Both the position numbers and the translations under genes were made by a program. Shown here one piece after another: positions 53,152 to 64,000 of a stretch of 64,000 nucleotides of DNA. Source of the DNA: Pseudomonas fluorescens NCIMB 11764 (GTDB lineage Bacteria; Pseudomonadota; Gammaproteobacteria; Pseudomonadales; Pseudomonadaceae). Location of the stretch: assembly GCF_000293885.2 (NCBI RefSeq), contig NZ_CP010945.1:3244001-3308000 (forward strand), in the 5' to 3' direction. Within the stretch, counting starts at the first letter, position 1; each line of letters starts with the position of its first letter. The notes below the pieces were generated by a model. The model saw only the letters and a program-made list of their open reading frames with translations, was not told the DNA's origin and searched no databases.

Positions 53152-55551
53152 TTAGAGCGGAGCCAGCTCGGTTTCAGTTTCAACGGCCTTCGCCGCCTTC
53201 AACTGCCGCATCTGCTCACACCCCCACAACACCCGCTCCGGCGTCGCCGGTGCATCGATTTTCGGTTGATGCTTGTAGTCGCCCAGGCTCGCCACCGCAT
53301 CCTTGATCGCACACCACGATGCAATGCCGAGCATGAACGGCGGCTCACCCACTGCCTTGGAATGGAACACCGTGTCTTCCGGGTTCTTGCGGTTCTCCAC
53401 CAGCTTCACCCGCAGGTCCAGCGGCATGTCCGCCACCGCCGGGATCTTGTAGCTCGCCGGGCCGTTGGTCATCAGCTTGCCCTTGGCATTCCAGACCAGC
53501 TCTTCCATGGTCAGCCAGCCCATGCCCTGGATAAAGCCGCCCTCGACCTGGCCAATGTCGATCGCCGGGTTCAGCGAGGCGCCGACGTCGTGGAGGATGT
53601 CGGTGCGCAGCATCTTGTACTCGCCGGTCAGGGTGTCGATGATCACTTCGCAGCACGCCGCGCCGAAGGCGTAGTAATAGAACGGCCGACCACGCGCCTG
53701 ACTGCGGTCGTAGAAGATTTTCGGGGTCTTGTAGAACCCGGTGCTCGACAGCGAAACCTGCGCGAAATACGCCTGCTGGATCAGCGCTTCGAAGGTCAGG
53801 ATGTGATCGCGAACCCGCACGTGGCCGTTGTGGAATTCCACGTCTTCTTCACTGACCTTGTACTGTCGCGCAGCAAATTCCACGAGGCGTTTCTTGATGA
53901 TTTCAGCCGCGTTCTGTGCGGCTTTACCGTTCAGGTCGGCGCCGCTGGAGGCTGCGGTCGGCGAAGTGTTCGGCACTTTGTCGGTGTTGGTTGCGGTGAT
54001 CTGCACGCGGTTCATTTCCACCTGGAACACTTCGGCCACGACCTGCGCGACTTTGGTGTTCAGGCCCTGGCCCATCTCCGTGCCGCCATGGTTGAGGTGG
54101 ATGCTGCCGTCGGTGTAGACATGGACCAGCGCACCGGCCTGATTGAGGAAACTGGCGGTGAAGGAAATACCGAATTTAACCGGCGTCAGCGCCAGGCCTT
54201 TTTTCAGGATCGGGCTGTTGGCGTTGTAGCGCCGAATCGCTTCGCGGCGCTCGGCGTACTGGCTGCTTTCTTCCAGTTCGGCGGTCATTTCCTCGAGCAT
54301 GTTGTGCTCGACGGTCTGGTAGTAATGGGTGACGTTGCGCTCGGTCTTGCCATAGTAGTTGGCCTTGCGCACCGCCAGCGGATCGAGGCCCAGATGGCGG
54401 GCGATCGCGTCCATCACTTCCTCGATGGCGACCATCCCTTGCGGGCCGCCGAAACCCCGGTAAGCGGTGTTCGACGCGGTGTTGGTCTTGCAGCGGTGAC
54501 CGTTGATGGTCGCATCGCCCAGGTAATACGAATTGTCGGCGTGGAACATTGCGCGGTCGACAATCGACGCCGACAAGTCCGGCGAACAACCGCAGTTGCC
54601 TGCCAGTTCCAGGGCGATGCCGTGGAGGCGGCCGGTGCTGTCGAAGCCGACGTCGTACTCGACGTAGAACGGGTGACGCTTGCCGGTCATCAGCATGTCT
54701 TCGACCCGCGGCAGGCGCATCTTGGTCGGTTGGCCGGTGAGGTGCGCGATCACCGCGCACAGGCACGCCGGGCTCGCGGCCTGGGTTTCCTTGCCACCGA
54801 AGCCTCCGCCCATGCGGCGCATGTCGACGACGATCTTGTTCATCGAAACGTCCAGAACCTCGGCCACCAGTTTCTGCACTTCGGTCGGGTTCTGGGTCGA
54901 GCAGTAGACGATCATCCCGCCATCTTCAGTGGGCATCACCGAAGAAATCTGGGTTTCGAGGTAGAAGTGTTCCTGGCCGCCGATGTGCAGCGTGCCTTGA
55001 ATACGATGTTCGGCGGTGGCCAGGGCACCGGCCGAATCACCCCGCTGATGCGTGTGGCTGTCGAGCACGAAGTGGCGTTTGCGCAGGGCTTCGACCACGT
55101 CCAGCACCGGTTCCAGATCTTCGTATTCGATGATCGCGGCCATCGCCGCTTTGCGCGCGGTTTCCAGGTCTTTCGCCGCAACGGCGAGCACGGGTTGACC
55201 GACGAACTGCACGTCATCGATGGCCAGCAATGGGTCGCCCGGCAGCAATGGGCCGATGTCTTTCAGGCCTGGCACGTCTTCATGGGTGATGGCGATGCGC
55301 ACGCCTTCGAAGGCGTAGCAAGGCCGGGTGTCGATGCTGATGATTTTCGCGTGGGCGCGGTCCGAGAGGCGGGCGTAAACGTGCAGCTGGTTAGGAAATT
55401 CCAGTCGATCGTCAATGTACTGCGCTTCACCGGATACATGCTTGGCGGCACTGTCGTGCTTGACGCTGCGACCGACACCGGTGGTCAGGTCCTTGGCGAA
55501 CAGTTCAGCCAGTTCGGCCTGGGTCTTCTCTACGGCGTGATGGTTAGACAT
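53152..55551 (-). CDS. xdhB: Xanthine dehydrogenase, molybdopterin-binding subunit
   Basis: The 799-residue large subunit has molybdenum-binding regions GGFGGKETQAA and NHGGTEMGQGLNTKVAQVVA (in parts), the catalytic glutamate in VGEPPFMLGIA, and YRGFGGPQGMVAIEEVMD. It hydroxylates hypoxanthine and xanthine to urate. It overlaps xdhA by eight bases and follows it on the minus strand. It works with XdhA, and XdhC supplies the cofactor. Confidence 0.97.
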   Translation of the reverse strand: MSNHHAVEKTQAELAELFAKDLTTGVGRSVKHDSAAKHVSGEAQYIDDRLEFPNQLHVYARLSDRAHAKIISIDTRPCYAFEGVRIAITHEDVPGLKDIGPLLPGDPLLAIDDVQFVGQPVLAVAAKDLETARKAAMAAIIEYEDLEPVLDVVEALRKRHFVLDSHTHQRGDSAGALATAEHRIQGTLHIGGQEHFYLETQISSVMPTEDGGMIVYCSTQNPTEVQKLVAEVLDVSMNKIVVDMRRMGGGFGGKETQAASPACLCAVIAHLTGQPTKMRLPRVEDMLMTGKRHPFYVEYDVGFDSTGRLHGIALELAGNCGCSPDLSASIVDRAMFHADNSYYLGDATINGHRCKTNTASNTAYRGFGGPQGMVAIEEVMDAIARHLGLDPLAVRKANYYGKTERNVTHYYQTVEHNMLEEMTAELEESSQYAERREAIRRYNANSPILKKGLALTPVKFGISFTASFLNQAGALVHVYTDGSIHLNHGGTEMGQGLNTKVAQVVAEVFQVEMNRVQITATNTDKVPNTSPTAASSGADLNGKAAQNAAEIIKKRLVEFAARQYKVSEEDVEFHNGHVRVRDHILTFEALIQQAYFAQVSLSSTGFYKTPKIFYDRSQARGRPFYYYAFGAACCEVIIDTLTGEYKMLRTDILHDVGASLNPAIDIGQVEGGFIQGMGWLTMEELVWNAKGKLMTNGPASYKIPAVADMPLDLRVKLVENRKNPEDTVFHSKAVGEPPFMLGIASWCAIKDAVASLGDYKHQPKIDAPATPERVLWGCEQMRQLKAAKAVETETELAPL

Positions 55552-56998
55552 AAGCGGTCACCCGAGTCTCGATGTGCGGCGTTTGCAGTTCGATGAAGTA
55601 TTTGCGCAGCAGGTTCTGCGCGCTGAGCAGGCGGTATTCCTTGCTGGCGCGGAAGTCCGAGAGCGGCGTGAAATCTTCGGCTAGCGCAGCGCAAGCGCGT
55701 TCGACGGTGGCGTTGTTGAACGGTGAACCGAGCAACACGGCTTCGCAGTGGGCGGCGCGTTTCGGGATGGCGGCCATACCGCCAAACGCCACGCGGGCAT
55801 CAGCAATCACACCGTTCTCAAGGCGCAGGTTGAAGGCGGCGCAGACGGCGGAAATGTCATCGTCCAGACGCTTGGAAACCTTGTAGGCACGGAACAGCTG
55901 TTCGGCACTGGCACGCGGGATGATGATCTTCTCGATGAACTCGCTTTCCTGGCGCGCGGTGACGCGGTAATCGATGAAGTAATCTTCCAGCGCCAGGGTG
56001 CGGCGGGCCTCGCCTTTGCACAGGACGATTTGCGCGCCGAGGGCGATCAGCAGGGGCGGCGAGTCACCGATGGGCGAGGCGTTGCCGATGTTGCCGCCGA
56101 GGGTGCCCTGGTTGCGAATCTGCAGGGAAGCGAAGCGCTGCAGCAATTCGCCGAAGTCCGGGTACTCGGCTTTCAAGGCTTCGTAGCAATCGGAGAGGGC
56201 GGTCGCAGCGCCGATTTCCAGGCGATCGTCAAAGCGTTCGATGCGCTTCATTTCGGCGACGTTGCCGACGTAGATCATCACCGGCAGGGTGCGGTGGAAC
56301 TGGGTGACTTCCAGTGCCAGGTCCGTACCGCCGGCCAGCAGCCGGGCTTGTGGATAAGCGTCGTAGAGGTCAGCCAGATCGGCGACGGTCAGCGGCACCA
56401 GGCAGCGCTTGTCGCCACTGTTGAGTTCGCCGATATCGGTGGGGGCGATGGCTTTCAGGCGGGCGATGGTATCGGCTTCGCGAGCATCAAACTGGTCAGG
56501 TTGCTTGCCGCAGCAGGACTGCTCGGCCGCTTCCAGGATCGGCCGATAGCCGGTGCAGCGGCAGAGGTTGCCGGCCAGCGCTTCGTGCGCTTTATGCGCG
56601 TCCGGCTGATCGCTGTTCTTTTGCAGCGCGAACAGCGACATCACGAAGCCGGGGGTGCAGAAACCGCACTGCGAGCCGTGGCACTCGACCATGGCCTTCT
56701 GCACGCTGTGCAGTTCGCCTTGGTGCTTGAGGTCTTCGACGCTGATGAGTTGTTTGCCGTGCAACGACGAAACGAACGTCAGGCACGAGTTGAGGCTGCG
56801 ATAGCGAATGTGTTCGCGGCCATCGTCATCCGTTTGCAGCTCGCCGACCACCACGGTGCAGGCGCCACAGTCGCCGCTGGCGCAGCCTTCTTTGGTGCCG
56901 GGTTTGCCCACATGGTCGCGCAGATAGTTGAGCACGGTCAGGTTCGGGTCCAGGGCGTGCTCGCTACGGAGTTCCTGGTTTAGTAAAAACTGGATCAC
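55544..56998 (-). CDS. xdhA: Xanthine dehydrogenase, [2Fe-2S]/FAD small subunit
   Basis: The 484-residue subunit has an N-terminal plant-ferredoxin-type [2Fe-2S] domain (CASGDCGACTVVVGE), a second [2Fe-2S] domain (CGFCTPGFVMSLFA, CRCTGYRPI) and a FAD-binding domain (LLAGGTDLALEVTQ, GTLGGNIGNASPIGDSPP). It passes electrons from the molybdenum site to NAD. It is first in the operon. The 268-base spacer upstream, shared with a divergent gntR gene, holds the candidate operator at 57079. Confidence 0.97.
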   Translation of the reverse strand: MIQFLLNQELRSEHALDPNLTVLNYLRDHVGKPGTKEGCASGDCGACTVVVGELQTDDDGREHIRYRSLNSCLTFVSSLHGKQLISVEDLKHQGELHSVQKAMVECHGSQCGFCTPGFVMSLFALQKNSDQPDAHKAHEALAGNLCRCTGYRPILEAAEQSCCGKQPDQFDAREADTIARLKAIAPTDIGELNSGDKRCLVPLTVADLADLYDAYPQARLLAGGTDLALEVTQFHRTLPVMIYVGNVAEMKRIERFDDRLEIGAATALSDCYEALKAEYPDFGELLQRFASLQIRNQGTLGGNIGNASPIGDSPPLLIALGAQIVLCKGEARRTLALEDYFIDYRVTARQESEFIEKIIIPRASAEQLFRAYKVSKRLDDDISAVCAAFNLRLENGVIADARVAFGGMAAIPKRAAHCEAVLLGSPFNNATVERACAALAEDFTPLSDFRASKEYRLLSAQNLLRKYFIELQTPHIETRVTAYV

Positions 56999-57078
56999 GG
57001 AAGGCCTCGCAGACTCATTATTGTTGTTAACCGACTTGGACCGAATTTATCAGGTCTGACTTTCGGGTCAATGATTTT

Positions 57079-57094
57079 CTGACTTAAAGGTCAG
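57079..57094. promoter_or_regulatory. Palindrome between xdhA and gntR, possible operator
   Basis: CTGACTTAAAGGTCAG has CTGAC/GTCAG arms. A partial second copy (TCAGGTCTGACTTTCGGGTC) lies about 30 bases nearer xdhA. Twin palindromes in a divergent promoter region suggest a binding site for the adjacent GntR protein. Confidence 0.5.
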
Positions 57095-57266
57095 GAAATA
57101 GCATTTTGTCGATCAACAACCTGTTCCTTCATTATTGACCCTCACGGGATTGCCTGCTTTTTTGCGGGATTCGTGCCAAAAACCGCCGAGTGGGCACTCC
57201 GCCATGACCCTTCATCTGCGCTACACTGCGCCGCTTGTGCAGATCGAAGAGTTTGAAGGGACAACC

Positions 57267-57926
57267 ATGACGTTCAAGGCGCCGGACAGCCTCGCCGAGC
57301 AAATTGCTCACCACCTCGCCGAACGCATCATTCGTGGCGAAATGAAGCCCGGGGAGCGCATCCAGGAACAGAAGGTCACGCAGGCCCTCAATGTCAGCCG
57401 CGGCTCGGTCCGTGAAGCCTTGCTGATCCTCGAGCGCCGCCACCTGATCGCGATCCTGCCGCGACGCGGCGCACATGTGACCGAACTCACCGCGCACAAG
57501 GTGCGGAGCCTGTGCGCGCTGATGGGCGAGATGTACATCCTGCTCGCCAATGCCGTGGCCACGGGGTGGAAAGTCCAGGCCGACCTGGCGCCGTTCGTGC
57601 AGATCCAGCAGCGCCTGACCGCAAGCTACGAGCGCCAGGACATTCACACCTTCGTCGACGACAGTTTCAATGTGATGCGCGCCACGTACGGGTTTGCCAA
57701 CAACCCGTACTTGCAGGAAACCGTCGAGAATCTGCAGCCGGCCATGAGCCGTGCGTATTTCCTCGCCCTGGAGCAGCGCAAGGCCTCGATGAGCGAGTAT
57801 CTGGAACTGTTCGAACGCTTGCTGGCGGCCGTGATCGCCCGTGACGATGCGCTGATCCGGACCGTGCTGACGGCGTATTGCCAGCGCAGTTGCGATCTGG
57901 TGATCTCTGCCCTGACGGACGCTTAA
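57267..57926 (+). CDS. GntR-family regulator (FCD domain), divergent from xdhA
   Basis: The 219-residue regulator has a winged helix (about 8-75; GERIQEQKVTQALNVSRGSV then REALLILERRHLI) and an FCD-type helical C-terminal domain. It is read divergently from xdhABC-guaD, as in the equivalent locus of P. aeruginosa, and is the likely repressor of xdh. ATG 57267 follows GAAGGG. The next gene, smc, starts two bases after its stop codon. Confidence 0.9.
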   Translation: MTFKAPDSLAEQIAHHLAERIIRGEMKPGERIQEQKVTQALNVSRGSVREALLILERRHLIAILPRRGAHVTELTAHKVRSLCALMGEMYILLANAVATGWKVQADLAPFVQIQQRLTASYERQDIHTFVDDSFNVMRATYGFANNPYLQETVENLQPAMSRAYFLALEQRKASMSEYLELFERLLAAVIARDDALIRTVLTAYCQRSCDLVISALTDA

Positions 57927-57928
57927 GC

Positions 57929-60900
57929 GTGCGGCTCAAGTGCATCAAGCTGGCGGGGTTCAAATCCTTCGTCGATCCGACCACGGTGAACTTCCCCAGT
58001 AACATGGCGGCGGTGGTCGGGCCCAATGGTTGCGGCAAATCGAACATCATCGACGCCGTACGCTGGGTGATGGGCGAGAGCTCGGCCAAGAACCTGCGTG
58101 GCGAATCGATGACCGACGTCATCTTCAACGGTTCGACCAGCCGTAAACCGGTGAGCCAGGCCAGCATCGAACTGGTGTTCGATAACTCCGACGGCACCTT
58201 GCTCGGCGAGTACGCCGCCTATGCGGAAATCTCCATTCGCCGCAAAGTCACCCGCGACAGCCAGACCACGTATTACCTCAACGGCACCAAGTGCCGTCGC
58301 CGCGATATCACCGATATCTTTCTCGGTACCGGCCTGGGCCCGCGCAGCTACTCGATCATCGAGCAGGGGATGATCTCCAAACTGATCGAGTCCAAGCCCG
58401 AAGACCTGCGCAACTTTATTGAAGAAGCGGCGGGCATCTCCAAGTACAAGGAGCGCCGGCGCGAGACCGAAAACCGCATTCGGCGCACCCACGAAAACCT
58501 GGAGCGCCTCACGGACTTGCGCGAAGAGCTCACGCGTCAGCTCGAACGCCTGCACCGCCAGGCCGAGGCGGCCAAGAAGTATCAGGAATACAAGGGCGAG
58601 GAGCGTCAGCTCAAGGCGCAACTGTCAGCATTGCGCTGGCAGGCGTTGAACGAACAGGTCGGACAGCGCGAAGCGATCATCGGCACCCAGGAAGTCACGT
58701 TCGAAGCGCTGGTTGCCGAGCAGCGCAACGCCGACGCGAGCATCGAACGCTTGCGTGACGGGCACCATGACCTGTCCGAGCGCTTCAATCTGGTGCAGGG
58801 GCGTTTCTATTCGGTCGGCGGCGACATCGCCCGGGTCGAGCAGAGCATCCAGCACGGCCAGCAACGTTTGCGTCAGTTGCAGGACGATTTGAAAGAAGCC
58901 GAGCGCGCGCGTCTGGAAACCGAATCGCATCTGGGCCACGACCGCACGTTGCTGCTGACCCTCGGCGAAGAGCTGGACATGCTCACGCCGGAGCAGGAAG
59001 TCACCAGCGCTGCCGCTGAAGAGGCCGCCGCCGCGCTGGAAGAATCCGAAACCACCATGCACGGTTGGCAGGAACAGTGGGATACGTTCAACCTGACCGC
59101 CGCCGAACCGCGTCGCCAATCTGAAGTCCAGCAATCGCGCATCCAGCAGCTGGAAACCAGCATGGAACGCCTGGCGGATCGTCAGAAGCGTCTCGGCGAA
59201 GAGCGCGCGTTGCTCTCGGCGGACCCGGAAGACCTGGCGATCATGGAACTCAGCGAGCAACTCGCCGCGAGTGAAGCGACGCTGGAAGACTTGCAGGCCA
59301 GTGAAGAGGCCCAGGTCGAGCGCCTTGAGCAACTGCGTCAGGAATTGCAGCAAGCGCTGTCGGCCCAGCAACAGGCGCAGGGCGATTTGCAGCGCCTCAA
59401 CGGCCGTCTCGCCTCGCTTGAAGCCTTGCAGCAAGCCGCGCTCGATCCGGGCACCGGCACTGCTGAATGGCTGCGCGAACAACATTTGGCTGATCGCCCG
59501 CGACTGGCCGAAGGCCTCAAGGTTGAAGCCGGTTGGGAGCTGGCGGTGGAAACCGTGCTCGGTGCCGATCTGCAAGCCGTGCTGGTGGACGATTTCGGTG
59601 ATTTCGATCTGGCCGGTTTTGCCCAGGGCGATTTGCGTTTGCTCAGCCCCGCCAGTGATGGCGTGCGCGTGCCCGGCAGCCTGCTCGACAAGGTCGAGGC
59701 GCAGGTCGATCTGTCGCCCTGGCTGGGGCAGGTCAAACCGGTTGAAAGCCTCGAACAGGCCTTGGCCCTGCGTGGTCAGTTGAGCGCCGGCCAGAGCCTG
59801 ATCAGTCGCGACGGTTATTGGGTCGGGCGCCACTTTCTGCGTGTGCGCCGGGCCAGCGAAGCGGAAAGCGGCGTGCTCGCCCGTGGTCAGGAAATCCAGC
59901 ACCTGACTGTTGAGCGTGAAGAGCGTGAAGCCACGGTCGAAACTCTGGAAACCCAACTGCAAAATCTGCGGGCGCAACAGCGTCAGCAGGAAAACGGCCG
60001 CGAGCATTTGCGCCGTCTGCTGCAAGACGAAGCGCGTCAGCAAGGCGAATTGAAAGCTCAGTTGTCCGCGGGCAAGGCCAAGGTCGAGCAACTGACCTTG
60101 CGCCGTACCCGGCTCGATGAAGAACTCACCGAGCTGGCCGAACAGCGCGCTCTGGAGCACGAAAACATCGGCGAAGCGCGCCTGCAATTGCAGGAGGCCC
60201 TCGATGCCATGGCGCTGGACACCGAGCAGCGCGAATTGCTGTTGGCCCAGCGCGACAGCCTGCGCGAGCGGCTGGACCGCGTGCGCCAGGAGGCCCGTCA
60301 GCACAAGGATCACGCGCATCAACTGGCGGTGCGTCTGGGATCGCTCAAGGCGCAACACGACTCGACGCGTCAGGCGCTGGAACGGCTGGAGATGCAGTCC
60401 GAGCGCCTGACTGAAAAACGCGAACAGCTGAGCCTCAATCTGGAGGAGGGCGAGGCGCCGCTGGAAGAGCTGCGCTTGAAGCTCGAAGAGTTGCTCGACA
60501 AGCGCATGACCGTCGACGAAGAACTCAAGACCGCACAAATTGCCCTTGAAGACGCCGACCGTGAACTGCGTGACGCCGAGAAGCGCCGCAACCAGGCCGA
60601 GCAGCAATCGCAGTTGATTCGTGGCCAGATGGAAACGCAGCGCATGGAATGGCAAGCCCTGACCGTGCGCCGCAAGACCCTGGAAGATCAATTGCTGGAA
60701 GACGGCTACGACCTGCACGGCGTGCTCGCCACGCTGACGACCGAAGCCAGCGAAAAGGACGCCGAAGAGGAGCTCGAGCGCATTGCCGCGCGCATTCAGC
60801 GCCTCGGCGCGATCAACCTCGCGGCCATCGACGAATATCAGCAACAATCAGAGCGTAAACGTTATCTGGATGCGCAGAACGACGATCTGGTCGAAGCGCT

Positions 60901-61417
60901 GGATACCCTGGAGAACGTGATTCGCAAGATCGACAAGGAAACCCGCAACCGCTTCAAAGATACCTTTGATCAGATCAATGGCGGTTTACAGGCGCTTTTC
61001 CCAAAAGTTTTCGGTGGAGGACGCGCGTATTTGGAACTGACGGGCGAAGATCTACTCGATACAGGGGTGACGATCATGGCGCAGCCGCCCGGAAAGAAGA
61101 ACAGCACCATCCATTTGCTCTCCGGCGGCGAAAAAGCCCTGACCGCACTGGCCCTGGTTTTTGCGATCTTCAAATTGAATCCGGCGCCGTTCTGCATGCT
61201 TGATGAAGTGGATGCGCCGCTGGATGACGCTAACGTTGGACGCTACGCACGGCTGGTGAAAGAGATGTCGCAGACGGTGCAGTTCATCTACATCACCCAC
61301 AACAAGATCGCCATGGAAATGGCCGATCAATTGATGGGGGTGACGATGCACGAACCGGGATGCTCGCGTCTGGTGGCAGTGGATGTCGAGGAGGCGATGG
61401 CGATGGTGGATGCCTGA
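57929..61417 (+). CDS. smc: Chromosome condensation ATPase SMC
   Basis: The 1162-residue SMC protein has an N-terminal head (KLAGFKSFVDPTTVNFPSN; Walker A GPNGCGKSN), two long coiled-coil arms and a hinge (about 500-660). The C-terminal head carries the ABC signature LSGGEKALTALAL and Walker B (CMLDEVDAPLDDANVGRY). It organises and separates newly copied chromosomes. GTG 57929 gives the conserved VRLKCIKLAGFKSF N-terminus; the ribosome site is weak and the gntR stop is two bases upstream, so translation may be coupled. Confidence 0.96.
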   Translation: MRLKCIKLAGFKSFVDPTTVNFPSNMAAVVGPNGCGKSNIIDAVRWVMGESSAKNLRGESMTDVIFNGSTSRKPVSQASIELVFDNSDGTLLGEYAAYAEISIRRKVTRDSQTTYYLNGTKCRRRDITDIFLGTGLGPRSYSIIEQGMISKLIESKPEDLRNFIEEAAGISKYKERRRETENRIRRTHENLERLTDLREELTRQLERLHRQAEAAKKYQEYKGEERQLKAQLSALRWQALNEQVGQREAIIGTQEVTFEALVAEQRNADASIERLRDGHHDLSERFNLVQGRFYSVGGDIARVEQSIQHGQQRLRQLQDDLKEAERARLETESHLGHDRTLLLTLGEELDMLTPEQEVTSAAAEEAAAALEESETTMHGWQEQWDTFNLTAAEPRRQSEVQQSRIQQLETSMERLADRQKRLGEERALLSADPEDLAIMELSEQLAASEATLEDLQASEEAQVERLEQLRQELQQALSAQQQAQGDLQRLNGRLASLEALQQAALDPGTGTAEWLREQHLADRPRLAEGLKVEAGWELAVETVLGADLQAVLVDDFGDFDLAGFAQGDLRLLSPASDGVRVPGSLLDKVEAQVDLSPWLGQVKPVESLEQALALRGQLSAGQSLISRDGYWVGRHFLRVRRASEAESGVLARGQEIQHLTVEREEREATVETLETQLQNLRAQQRQQENGREHLRRLLQDEARQQGELKAQLSAGKAKVEQLTLRRTRLDEELTELAEQRALEHENIGEARLQLQEALDAMALDTEQRELLLAQRDSLRERLDRVRQEARQHKDHAHQLAVRLGSLKAQHDSTRQALERLEMQSERLTEKREQLSLNLEEGEAPLEELRLKLEELLDKRMTVDEELKTAQIALEDADRELRDAEKRRNQAEQQSQLIRGQMETQRMEWQALTVRRKTLEDQLLEDGYDLHGVLATLTTEASEKDAEEELERIAARIQRLGAINLAAIDEYQQQSERKRYLDAQNDDLVEALDTLENVIRKIDKETRNRFKDTFDQINGGLQALFPKVFGGGRAYLELTGEDLLDTGVTIMAQPPGKKNSTIHLLSGGEKALTALALVFAIFKLNPAPFCMLDEVDAPLDDANVGRYARLVKEMSQTVQFIYITHNKIAMEMADQLMGVTMHEPGCSRLVAVDVEEAMAMVDA

Positions 61418-61675
61418 ACCCGCGCTTGAAGGGCGAGTATTTTTAGTCTGTAGGGCTTTTCTGATCGCTTCTACTAGCTGGCCAATCGACATATTCGCGC
61501 AAGCCATTGTGACAGACGGTGTAAAGTTGCCTTGGGTCGTGCTAGTTTAATGTCAATTTTTCGTATACGTGGGCAAAACGCCTGTCAGAACATAGAGTTG
61601 GCGCCACGTTTTAAAGCGGTTTGCGAGTTGTAAACCCCTTATTTTTCAGCATTTTTTATAGAGGCACGGGATTAC

Positions 61676-62530
61676 ATGGAAATCGGTCTGCGCGAGTGGC
61701 TGATCGTCATCGGCATTATTGTCATTGCCGGTATTCTTTTCGATGGCTGGCGTCGCATGCGCGGCGGCAAGGGAAAACTGAAATTCCGTCTGGACCGGAG
61801 CCTGTCCAATTTGCCGGACGAGGACACCAGCGCCGAGCTGTTGGGCCCGCCCCGCGTCCTGGATACGCACAAGGAACCGCAACTGGACGAGCACGACCTG
61901 CCGTCGGTGAGCATGCCTGCCCGTGAACCGCGGGAATCGGGTTCCAAGCGCGGCAAGCGTGGCCATGGCGAACCGTCGCAAGGCGACATGAACCTCAGCC
62001 TGGATCTGGATGGCGGCCCGAGCTTCAGCAGCCGTGACGACGATTTCCCGGATGACACCAAGGCCTCGCCGTCAGTCAGTGACAAGGAACAACCGCAAGC
62101 CGAAGAAGTGCTGGTCATCAGCGTGATCTGCCGCGACGCTGCCGGCTTCAAGGGCCCGGCGCTGTTGCAGAACATTCTGGAAAGCGGTCTGCGCTTCGGC
62201 GAGATGGACATTTTCCACCGCCACGAAAGCATGGCCGGCAATGGCGAGGTCCTGTTCTCGATGGCCAATGCGGTCAAGCCGGGCATCTTCGATCTGGACG
62301 ACATCGACCACTTCAGCACCCCGGCCGTGAGTTTCTTCCTCGGCTTGCCAGGCCCGCGTCATCCGAAGCAGGCCTTCGACGTGATGGTGGCTGCGGCGCG
62401 CAAACTGTCCCAGGAACTGAACGGCGAACTGAAAGACGACCAGCGCAGCGTCCTGACCGCACAGACGATCGAGCATTACCGTCAGCGCATCGTTGAATTC
62501 GAACGTCGCGCCCTGACCCAGAAACGCTAA
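61676..62530 (+). CDS. zipA: Cell-division protein ZipA
   Basis: The 284-residue protein has a short periplasmic end and one N-terminal membrane helix (about 8-25, [18 protein letters not shown]). A charged Pro-rich linker follows, then a C-terminal FtsZ-binding domain (about 140-275; [40 protein letters not shown]). It tethers FtsZ to the membrane at mid-cell. The 258-base spacer after smc has no gene and probably carries the zipA promoter. Confidence 0.96.
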   Translation: MEIGLREWLIVIGIIVIAGILFDGWRRMRGGKGKLKFRLDRSLSNLPDEDTSAELLGPPRVLDTHKEPQLDEHDLPSVSMPAREPRESGSKRGKRGHGEPSQGDMNLSLDLDGGPSFSSRDDDFPDDTKASPSVSDKEQPQAEEVLVISVICRDAAGFKGPALLQNILESGLRFGEMDIFHRHESMAGNGEVLFSMANAVKPGIFDLDDIDHFSTPAVSFFLGLPGPRHPKQAFDVMVAAARKLSQELNGELKDDQRSVLTAQTIEHYRQRIVEFERRALTQKR

Positions 62531-62537
62531 GGTCAAA

Positions 62538-62622
62538 AGATCGCAGCCTCGTTTCACTCGACAGCTCCTACAGAAAATCGCAATACCTGTAGGAGCTGTC
62601 GAGTGAAACGAGGCTGCGATCT
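62538..62622. repeat. Paired inverted repeat, GATCGCAGCC type
   Basis: Two perfect 36-base arms (62538-62573 and 62587-62622) carry AGATCGCAGCC and CAGCTCCTACAG motifs like the repeat at 2950, with CTCGTTTCACTCGA as the variable middle. It begins eight bases after the zipA stop. Confidence 0.9.
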
Positions 62623-62645
62623 CCTGATCTTGATGAAATGAGATT

Positions 62646-64000
<1,355 letters not shown>

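Noticed and set aside
53110..55596. 828-codon open frame antisense to xdhB
   Set aside because: Shadow of xdhB; no domain, and it runs through the palindromic repeat at 53070-53134.
58625..60847. 740-codon open frame antisense to smc
   Set aside because: Arises from the coiled-coil codons of smc; low-complexity Leu/Gln/Phe composition.

Overview
The window comes from a fluorescent Pseudomonas. The gene orders crfX-cmpX-sigX-oprF, nasST / nitrate assimilation, rlmL-rmf-pyrD and (transporter-gntR)-guaD-xdhCBA-gntR-smc-zipA-ligA are all Pseudomonas arrangements. The large families of GC-rich paired inverted repeats between genes are typical of the P. fluorescens group. Most genes are GC-rich. 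The exception is an AT-richer patch at about 30.0-31.7 kb.

Layout. 1-2.9 kb: envelope-stress block (crfX 3' end, cmpX, sigX, oprF). 2.97-12.97 kb, all on the minus strand: nitrate assimilation in three transcription units. These are nasS-nasT (sensor and antiterminator), the nitrate transporter with a PP2C phosphatase/Ser-Thr kinase fusion, and an FAD reductase + nitrate reductase + SUMT operon. Each unit is preceded by a leader ending in a terminator hairpin of the NasT/ANTAR type.

13.2-39.3 kb, all on the plus strand: a complete SPI-1 (Inv-Mxi-Spa) type III secretion island. The order is invF-G-E-A-B-C-I-J, spaO-P-Q-R-S, sicA-sipB-C-D-iacP, a decayed methyltransferase-like gene, hilA-iagB, prgH-I-J-K, orgA-B, an orgC-position gene and a 461-residue membrane protein of unknown family that is the best candidate for a new secreted effector. 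The island carries its own regulators (InvF with SicA, HilA). I see no sipA, no pilotin invH and no recognised effector. That suggests a machine whose cargo is elsewhere or is novel.

39.3-48.4 kb: housekeeping genes (pyrD, rmf with a structured 5' leader, rlmKL with a hairpin-rich leader, a CHASE-PAS-GGDEF diguanylate cyclase, dacB, yggL). 48.4-57.9 kb: purine catabolism (a BenE-family transporter, guaD, xdhC, xdhB, xdhA) flanked by two GntR regulators. 57.9-64 kb: smc, zipA and the 5' part of ligA, which runs off the window.

The most interesting items are the SPI-1-type island with its candidate effector and decayed effector-slot gene, the predicted internal start in spaO, the three NasT-type leaders including one on nasST itself, a cobA C-terminus encoded by a palindromic repeat, and the multi-hairpin leader of rlmKL. 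No tRNA, rRNA, CRISPR array, insertion sequence or phage gene was seen.
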